Positions 58,787 to 64,000 of a stretch of 64,000 bases of DNA are shown piece by piece. The notes beneath the pieces are model-generated. The model ran no database searches and was not told the DNA's origin. It saw only the letters and a program-made list of their open reading frames with translations. The translations under genes were made by a program, and so were the position numbers. This DNA is from Deltaproteobacteria bacterium. Its GTDB lineage: Bacteria > Myxococcota_A > Polyangia > JACPQR01. How positions within the stretch are numbered: position 1 is the stretch's first letter; every line of letters begins with the position of its first letter. The stretch covers positions 109,323 to 173,322 of the forward strand of contig JACPQR010000115.1 of assembly GCA_016190375.1 (NCBI GenBank), given 5' to 3'.

Positions 58787-61242
58787 TGAGGATCTCGGCG
58801 AACTGGCTGCGCAGCCTCACGCAGATCGACGTTCCGGTCGACGAGCTCGCCGAGCGGCTCACGCGGGCGGGCGTCGAGGTCGAGGCCGTCGAGCGTGTCG
58901 GCGAAGGACTCGACCGCATCGTCGTCGGCGCCGTGAAGTCCTGTCGCCCACATCCCGAGCGAGACAAGCTGGTCATCGTCGAGGTCGACGACGGGACCGC
59001 GACCCGCACGGTGGTCTGCGGGGCGCCGAACGTGCCCAGGCCACCGGGGAGGGTCGCGCTGGCGCTAGAGGGGGCGCGCGTCCCCCGTCGGGGACTTCCC
59101 GGGGTCGTTGGCGACCTCGTCGTGGCCAGGCGCCGGTTCGCGGGCATCGAGTCCGACGGCATGATCTGCAGCGAGGCGGAGCTGGGCATCGGGCCGGACG
59201 CCGAAGGCATCCTGGTTCTCGACGACGGCGCCGGGAAGCCCCCGACCCAGGACCCTTCGCTCGCGCCCGGACAGCCGCTCGCGCAGGCGCTTCATCTCGT
59301 CGATCACATCCTGGTCCTCGGGCTCACCCCGAACCGGGGCGACTGCCTCGGCCACACCGGGGTCGCGCGCGAGGTCTCGGCCCTGTTCGGGAGGCCCTGG
59401 GTGCCGCCCGAGCCCTCCGCTCCACAGCGTGCCGACGTGCGGCGGATCGACGAGGTCGTGAGCGTCGCCGTCGAGGACGCCGAGCGCTGCCCGCGCTACG
59501 CCGCGGCCGCGGTCGTGAGCCTGACGATCGCGCCCTCGCCCTTCTGGCTGCGCTACCGGCTGTTCACGCTGGGGATCCGGCCGATCTCGAACGTCGTCGA
59601 CGTGACGAACCTCGTCCTCCTCGAGTTCGGGCAGCCGCTGCACGCGTTCGACCTCGACCGGCTGGCTGGCCCGAGGATCGTCGTCCGCCGCGCCCGCCCT
59701 GCCGAGACGATGCAGACCCTCGATGGCATCGGGCGGCAGCTCACCGACGACGACCTCCTCATCTGCGACGCCCAGGGTCCGGTCGCGATCGCTGGGGTCA
59801 TGGGTGGTGCCGGCAGCGAGATCGGTCCCTCGACGAAACGGGTGCTCATCGAGTGCGCCCACTTCGAGCCGCGCGGAATCCTGCGCACGGCGCGGCGGCT
59901 GGGGCTGCACACCGACAGCTCGCACCGCTTCGAGCGGGGAGTGGACCCGAACGGCGTGCCGTTGGCGCTGGCTCACGCGGCGTCGCTGATGACCTGGCTC
60001 GGCGAAGGCGCCGCGCTGCCCGGGCTCATCGACGTCTACCCGCGTCCCATCGCTCCCAGGACGCTGCGGCTCCGGCCGGGCCGGCTATCGAAGGTCCTGG
60101 GCTCGCCCGTCGATTCGACCCAGGCGGCGAGCATCCTCGAAAGGCTCGGCTGCACAGTCGCCTCTCGGGGCGACGACCTCGACGTGACCGTCCCCACGTC
60201 GCGCTCCGACATCTCTCGCGAGATCGACCTCGTCGAGGAGGTCGCGCGCGTGCGCGGGTACGAAGCCATCCCCACGCGCTACCCTTCCATCCGGACGGGC
60301 CCGCCGACACCCCGCGCCTATCCGTTCCGGCAGCGCGCACGCCACACGCTGGCCGCGCTGGGACTCGACGAGGCCGTCTCGTACTCGTTCGTGTCGCCGC
60401 GCGACCTGGAGGCCTTCCGGCTGCCTCCCGTGGCGCTGCCGCTGTCCAACCCGCTGAGCGAGGAGCGCAGCGTCATGAGGACCTCGCTCCTGCCTGGTCT
60501 CTGCCGTGCGGTCGCTCGGGCCCGTCGGGTTCGCGAGGAGCGCGTGCGGCTCTTCGAGGTGGGAAGGGTGTTCCTCGGGTGGGAGAAGCCCGGTGCGGCC
60601 ACGCCTGCGCGGGAGAAGCTGTGGGCCGCGCTGGTGATGGCCGGCCCGCGCGACGCCTACCTCGAGCGAGCCGCCGAGGTCGACTTCTTCGACGCCAAGG
60701 GCCTGGCCATCGAGCTCTGCCGAGACCTGACGGGAGTCGCCCCTTCGATCCGGCTCTGCTCCGAGGTCGATCGCCTCCCCTGGCTTCACCCTCGCTCGGC
60801 CTGCGTCATCGAGGCCGCGCAGAAGGTCGTGGGCCGGGTCGGAGAGCTGCACCCGGACGTGATCGAGAGCCTGGACCTGGGAGGTCCCGTGGCCGTGGTC
60901 GAGGCGGATCTCGACGCTCTTCGCACCGTTCGTGGCGAGCGCCGCTTTGCCCCGCTGCCGCGCTTCCCGGCTGTCAGTCGGGACGTGGCCCTGCTCGTCG
61001 ACGAGTCGGTGAGGGCGGCCGACATCACGAGGGTGGTCGGCGCGAGCTCCGGCGAGCTCCTCGAGTCAATCGAGCTGTTCGACGTCTACCGCGGAGAGCA
61101 GATTCCGCCCGGAAAGAAGAGCCTGGCCCTGTCGATCCGGTACCGAGCGGCGGACCGGACGCTGACGGATGCGGAGGTCGATTCCCTGCACGCGACCGTC
61201 CTCGGGGGCCTGGTCGACGACCTCGGTGGCCAGCCGCGGTAG
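58786..61242 (+). CDS. pheT: Phenylalanyl-tRNA synthetase beta subunit
   Basis: 818 residues. Order of parts: a tRNA-binding EMAP-like domain (about 40-150; HPERDKLVIVEVDDG, VVCGAPNVP), B3/B4 editing domain (about 205-390; ISNVVDVTNLVLLEFGQPLH), B5 (about 395-470), the catalytic-like core (YSFVSPRDLEAF, NPLSEERSVMRTSLLPGL) and a C-terminal ferredoxin-like anticodon-binding domain (RFPAVSRDVALLVDE). All expected parts are present. Confidence 0.96.
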   Translation: MRISANWLRSLTQIDVPVDELAERLTRAGVEVEAVERVGEGLDRIVVGAVKSCRPHPERDKLVIVEVDDGTATRTVVCGAPNVPRPPGRVALALEGARVPRRGLPGVVGDLVVARRRFAGIESDGMICSEAELGIGPDAEGILVLDDGAGKPPTQDPSLAPGQPLAQALHLVDHILVLGLTPNRGDCLGHTGVAREVSALFGRPWVPPEPSAPQRADVRRIDEVVSVAVEDAERCPRYAAAAVVSLTIAPSPFWLRYRLFTLGIRPISNVVDVTNLVLLEFGQPLHAFDLDRLAGPRIVVRRARPAETMQTLDGIGRQLTDDDLLICDAQGPVAIAGVMGGAGSEIGPSTKRVLIECAHFEPRGILRTARRLGLHTDSSHRFERGVDPNGVPLALAHAASLMTWLGEGAALPGLIDVYPRPIAPRTLRLRPGRLSKVLGSPVDSTQAASILERLGCTVASRGDDLDVTVPTSRSDISREIDLVEEVARVRGYEAIPTRYPSIRTGPPTPRAYPFRQRARHTLAALGLDEAVSYSFVSPRDLEAFRLPPVALPLSNPLSEERSVMRTSLLPGLCRAVARARRVREERVRLFEVGRVFLGWEKPGAATPAREKLWAALVMAGPRDAYLERAAEVDFFDAKGLAIELCRDLTGVAPSIRLCSEVDRLPWLHPRSACVIEAAQKVVGRVGELHPDVIESLDLGGPVAVVEADLDALRTVRGERRFAPLPRFPAVSRDVALLVDESVRAADITRVVGASSGELLESIELFDVYRGEQIPPGKKSLALSIRYRAADRTLTDAEVDSLHATVLGGLVDDLGGQPR

Positions 61243-61334
61243 ACGCTTGAAAATGCTGCGTTTTGGTGGTCTCATCTAGTCCCGCCTGTTCGGCGGAACC
61301 AGTCAGGAGGTGGCGTTTGGGCGGCGATCGCACG

Positions 61335-61673
61335 ATGACGAAGGCGGACATCATCGAGAGCATCTACGAGAAGGTGGGTGGTTTCTCGAAGAAGGAGTCG
61401 GCCGAGATCGTGGAAGCGGTGTTCGACACGATCAAGGAGACGCTGCGCAGTGGGGAGAAGATCAAGATCTCCGGCTTCGGCAACTTCGTGGTCCGCGCCA
61501 AGAAGCAGCGCATGGGGCGCAACCCGCAGACCGGGACGCCGATCGTCATCGCCGAGCGGCGAGTCCTGACGTTCAAGCCGAGCCAGGTGCTCAAGAACGC
61601 CTTGAACCAGCGCAAGCCTGGTCGCGACGAGGGACAGACCAAGGCGCCGCCGGTCTCGTCGACCACGGCGTAG
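61335..61673 (+). CDS. ihfA: Integration host factor alpha subunit
   Basis: 112 residues from ATG 61335, where family similarity begins ([16 protein letters not shown]). The DNA-bending arm [20 protein letters not shown] and the KISGFGNF core are intact; the Gln/Pro-rich tail is a little long. A TTG at 61317 in the same frame is better placed for the AGGAGG at 61305-61310 and would add six residues. It follows pheT after 92 bp, which contain a 5-bp hairpin (61282-61296). It bends DNA at sigma-54 promoters and recombination sites. Confidence 0.93.
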   Translation: MTKADIIESIYEKVGGFSKKESAEIVEAVFDTIKETLRSGEKIKISGFGNFVVRAKKQRMGRNPQTGTPIVIAERRVLTFKPSQVLKNALNQRKPGRDEGQTKAPPVSSTTA

Positions 61674-61689
61674 TGGGGGCCTGAGGAAG

Positions 61690-62157
61690 ATGGGCGAAGC
61701 CGCCGCCATCCTCCCCGACAAGCTGTTCTTCAAGATCGGCGAGGTCGCGCACATCACGGGCGTCAAGCCTTACGTCCTGAGGTACTGGGAGACGGAGTTT
61801 CCGCGAATCCGGCCGCAGAAGACGAGGTCTCAGCAGAGGCTTTACCGGCGAAAGGACGTCGAGACGATCCTGCTCGTCAAGAAGCTCCTGTGGGACGAGC
61901 GCTTCACGATCGAGGGGGCGCGGCGCCGGCTCAAGGAGGTGGCGGGCGCCGACGCGGTGGAGGAAGAGCTTCGCTCGCCGCGCGGCGACAAGCGCGTCGC
62001 CGAGCTCGAGGTCGTGCTCAAGGCCGCGGTGCAGAGAGCAGACGCCGCGGACGGCCGGGCCCGGGAGAGCCAGAAGCGGCTGGAGAGCCTCGAGCGGATC
62101 GTGGTCGAATGCCGCAAGGACCTGCAGGCCTTGCTCTCGTTTGTCGACAGCCCTTGA
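61690..62157 (+). CDS. MerR-family regulator
   Basis: 155 residues. The winged helix is at the N-terminus: [44 protein letters not shown] coiled coil follows (about 95-150). This is the MerR relative that commonly ends the pheT-ihfA cluster in deltaproteobacteria. No effector-binding cysteines are seen. Its own targets are unknown. Confidence 0.88.
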   Translation: MGEAAAILPDKLFFKIGEVAHITGVKPYVLRYWETEFPRIRPQKTRSQQRLYRRKDVETILLVKKLLWDERFTIEGARRRLKEVAGADAVEEELRSPRGDKRVAELEVVLKAAVQRADAADGRARESQKRLESLERIVVECRKDLQALLSFVDSP

Positions 62158-62182
62158 CGATCGGACGGTCGGGCTGTAGCTT
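62154..62182 (+). promoter_or_regulatory. Promoter for tRNA-Pro
   Basis: TTGACG (62154-62159, overlapping the merR stop), 17-nt spacer, TAGCTT (62177-62182), 11 nt before the tRNA. Confidence 0.6.
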
Positions 62183-62193
62183 GCGCAATCTCT

Positions 62194-62268
62194 CGGGGCG
62201 TAGCGCAGCCTGGTTAGCGCACCTGACTGGGGGTCAGGGGGTCGGTGGTTCAAATCCACTCGCCCCGA
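62194..62268 (+). tRNA. tRNA-Pro (anticodon GGG)
   Basis: Acceptor CGGGGCG/CGCCCCG, D-arm around AGCCTGGTTA, anticodon stem CCTGA/TCAGG with loop CTGGGGG, T-loop TTCAAAT. 75 nt, A discriminator, no encoded CCA. Confidence 0.95.
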
Positions 62269-62345
62269 CTGGGGAGTCCGCGGGGGGCGGACTCTAGGGG
62301 GGACCGGGAGACCGAAGCTCCCGACGAGCCGCCAAGGATTCCCTC

Positions 62346-63113
62346 TTGAAACGACCCACCATCCTGGTCTCCAACGACGACGGCATTCACGCCGCCGGGA
62401 TCCGCGCGCTGTGCGAGTCGCTCGAGAGCTGGGCCGACGTGTGGGTCGTTGCGCCGGAGACCGAACGAAGCGCCACCTCGCACGCGATCACGCTCGATCG
62501 CCCGCTCCGACTGCGGCAGGAAGGGCCGCAGCGGTTCGCCCTCGACGGGACGCCGGTCGACTGCGTCTACGTGGGGATGTACGGGGTGCTCGAGGGCCGC
62601 ATGCCCGACATCGTCGTCGCGGGGATCAATCACGGCGCCAACCTCGGCAGCGATGCCTTCTACTCGGGCACCGTCGGCGCCGCGCGCGAGGGCGCCCTCC
62701 GCGGAACGATGGGTCTCGCGGTGTCGCTCGCGGGACACGCGGGATCGGGGTTCGGCTTCGCCGCGGCGCTCGCGACTCGCGTGGTGAGGGCGATGCTCGC
62801 ACGGGGCGAGCACGCGCCTCGCCTCGTGAGCATGAACATCCCCGAGGGTGAGGTCCGTGGGATCCGCGTGACCACGCTCGGAAAGCGCAGCTACTACGAC
62901 CAGGTCGAGGCGCGCACCGATCCCCGTGGCCGCGCCTACTACTGGATCGGCGGCCCTGGATCCCACACCGAGATGATCCCGGGCTCCGACGGCGAGGCGA
63001 TCGTGCAAGGATTCGCGACGTTGACAGCGCTCACGCTCGATCTCGGGCTCACGGTGAGCGACGAACGAGAGCGAGCCAGGGTGCTCCTGGCCGATCTGGA
63101 GGAGAGCCGATGA
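62346..63113 (+). CDS. surE: 5'/3'-nucleotidase SurE
   Basis: 255 residues from TTG 62346. SurE signature: ILVSNDDGIHAAGI (metal-binding Asp pair), VVAPETERSATSHAITL, GTPVDCVYVG and VAGINHGANLGSDAFYSGTVGAA. It removes phosphate from nucleoside monophosphates under stress. Its stop overlaps the apt start by 4 nt (ATGA). Confidence 0.95.
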   Translation: MKRPTILVSNDDGIHAAGIRALCESLESWADVWVVAPETERSATSHAITLDRPLRLRQEGPQRFALDGTPVDCVYVGMYGVLEGRMPDIVVAGINHGANLGSDAFYSGTVGAAREGALRGTMGLAVSLAGHAGSGFGFAAALATRVVRAMLARGEHAPRLVSMNIPEGEVRGIRVTTLGKRSYYDQVEARTDPRGRAYYWIGGPGSHTEMIPGSDGEAIVQGFATLTALTLDLGLTVSDERERARVLLADLEESR

Positions 63114-63646
63114 TCCCCGACGACCGCGCGCTGGTGCTCAAGGCGATGATCCGAGACGTCCCCGACTTTCCCAAGCCCGGCATCGTCTTCAAGGACATCA
63201 CGCCCATGCTCGCGGATGCGCGATGCCTCGGGCTCTCGATCGACCTTCTCAGCGAACCGTGGATCGGCAAGGGCGTGACGCACGTCCTCGCGATCGAGTC
63301 GCGGGGCTTCATCTTCGGCGCCGCCGTGGCCGCCCGGCTCGGAGTGGGCTTCGTGCCAATCCGGAAGCCCGGAAAGCTCCCGTCCGCGGCGAGCCGAGTG
63401 TCCTACGATCTCGAGTACGGCAGCGACGCGATCGAGATGCACGTCGACGCGGTGAACCGGTCCTCGCGTGTGATCCTGGTCGACGATCTCATCGCGACGG
63501 GCGGCACCGCGGCGGCTGCCGTCGAGCTCGCGCGTGGCTCGGGCGCGATCGTCATGGGCGCCTCGTTCGTCATCGAGCTGGCCTTCCTCGAGGGGCGCGC
63601 CAGGAAGCTGCGGGGGATCCAGTCCAATTCCCTCATCGTGTACTGA
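63110..63646 (+). CDS. apt: Adenine phosphoribosyltransferase
   Basis: 178 residues. VPDFPKPGIVFKDITPML is the Apt N-terminus; IESRGFIFGAAVA and the PRPP loop VILVDDLIATGGTAAAA follow. It salvages adenine to AMP. Coupling to surE makes a small purine-salvage operon. Confidence 0.95.
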   Translation: MIPDDRALVLKAMIRDVPDFPKPGIVFKDITPMLADARCLGLSIDLLSEPWIGKGVTHVLAIESRGFIFGAAVAARLGVGFVPIRKPGKLPSAASRVSYDLEYGSDAIEMHVDAVNRSSRVILVDDLIATGGTAAAAVELARGSGAIVMGASFVIELAFLEGRARKLRGIQSNSLIVY

Positions 63647-63829
63647 TTTGCTCGTGTTCTTGCCGCTCGGGCCCTGCCCGTGGGAAGCGGGCCGGCGACA
63701 CGGTTGTGCCAGACGGTGAGCCGCGGCACCGGCAGCAGGGGTGAAGACCACTGTTTCTCGGGGGATCCCCAGGGGGACTGGACGGCACGGCCATTGCTCG
63801 GGACAATCGCCAGCTCACTGGAGGATGGA

Positions 63830-64000
63830 ATGAGAAAGACGCTTGTGCTTCTGTCGGCCCTCGTAGCTTCCGGCCTCGCCGCCTGCGCGGGCGGCGGCGA
63901 AGGTGACGACGACTGCGCCGCGCCCGATTGCGGCGGCGACGCGGACGCCGACGTCGACTCGGACTCGGACGCCGACTCGGACTCGGACGCGGACGCCGAC
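63830..64000 (+). CDS. Asp/Ser-rich lipoprotein, 5' part
   Basis: 57 codons up to the window edge, from ATG 63830 with GGAGG just upstream. The leader ends in GLAACAGGG (lipobox), followed by DDDCAAPDCGGD and then Asp-Ser/Asp-Ala dipeptide repeats continuing out of the window. It belongs with the other low-complexity surface lipoproteins here. Confidence 0.75.
   Translation, partial: MRKTLVLLSALVASGLAACAGGGEGDDDCAAPDCGGDADADVDSDSDADSDSDADAD

Overview
This window is very GC-rich DNA from a Gram-negative bacterium, most likely a myxobacterium-like deltaproteobacterium (Myxococcota). The evidence is indirect but consistent: many lipoproteins and outer-membrane proteins, Cys-rich CDDGN-type repeats, a MopE-like metal-binding motif, a Ser/Thr kinase with a PEGA tail, an FHA-fused sigma-54 activator, Glu-Gly and Asp-rich low-complexity exported proteins, frequent GTG/TTG starts, and tRNAs without an encoded CCA. 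No rRNA, prophage, insertion sequence or CRISPR array was seen.

Layout. 0-5.7 kb: a tight run of five genes, four of which begin with the Flp/TadE-like signature G-Q-A-x-x-E, so probably minor pilins or pseudopilins of a Tad-like apparatus. 5.7-6.1 kb: a decayed PIN-domain toxin beside an inverted-repeat element. 6.1-12.2 kb: a YbjN-like gene divergent from an amidase, then glnD and a TPR protein. 12.2-13 kb: a nucleotidyltransferase with a small partner. 13-16.1 kb: guaB-guaA. 16.1-22.6 kb: a heptamer-repeat region, PEGA lipoprotein, AI-2E-type permease, enoyl-CoA hydratase, a membrane-anchored alkaline-phosphatase-superfamily enzyme and two unknowns. 22.6-28.2 kb: a lipoprotein, RNase H, a beta-barrel protein and a three-gene surface-polysaccharide-like operon (deacetylase, glycosyltransferase, flavoprotein). 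28.3-32.2 kb: GH57 glucan enzyme and lytic transglycosylase. 32.3-39.4 kb: Cys-rich lipoprotein, dapA-dapB, and a DUF4398/OmpA/outer-membrane-protein locus. 39.8-43.7 kb: acyl-CoA dehydrogenase divergent from an acyl-CoA ligase, then a beta-propeller protein.

From 43.8 kb the translation genes begin: tRNA-Val, thrS, infC. The expected rpmI-rplT-pheS-pheT-ihfA-merR continuation appears only at 57.2 kb, so a normally contiguous cluster is split by about 10.6 kb of accessory genes: an OPT transporter, a TPR/Ser-Thr kinase/C-type-lectin operon, an acidic lipoprotein, an FHA-sigma-54 regulator and a propeller lipoprotein. tRNA-Pro, surE, apt and the start of an Asp/Ser-rich lipoprotein close the window.

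Candidates for something new: a 36-nt dispersed hairpin element (two copies with compensatory stem changes, one flanked by a 33-bp direct repeat); the kinase-lectin operon inside the split translation cluster; the pilin-like cassette with oversized external domains; a heptamer array abutting a start codon; and the nucleotidyltransferase/small-protein pair. All homology statements come from recognising motifs by eye; no database search was run.
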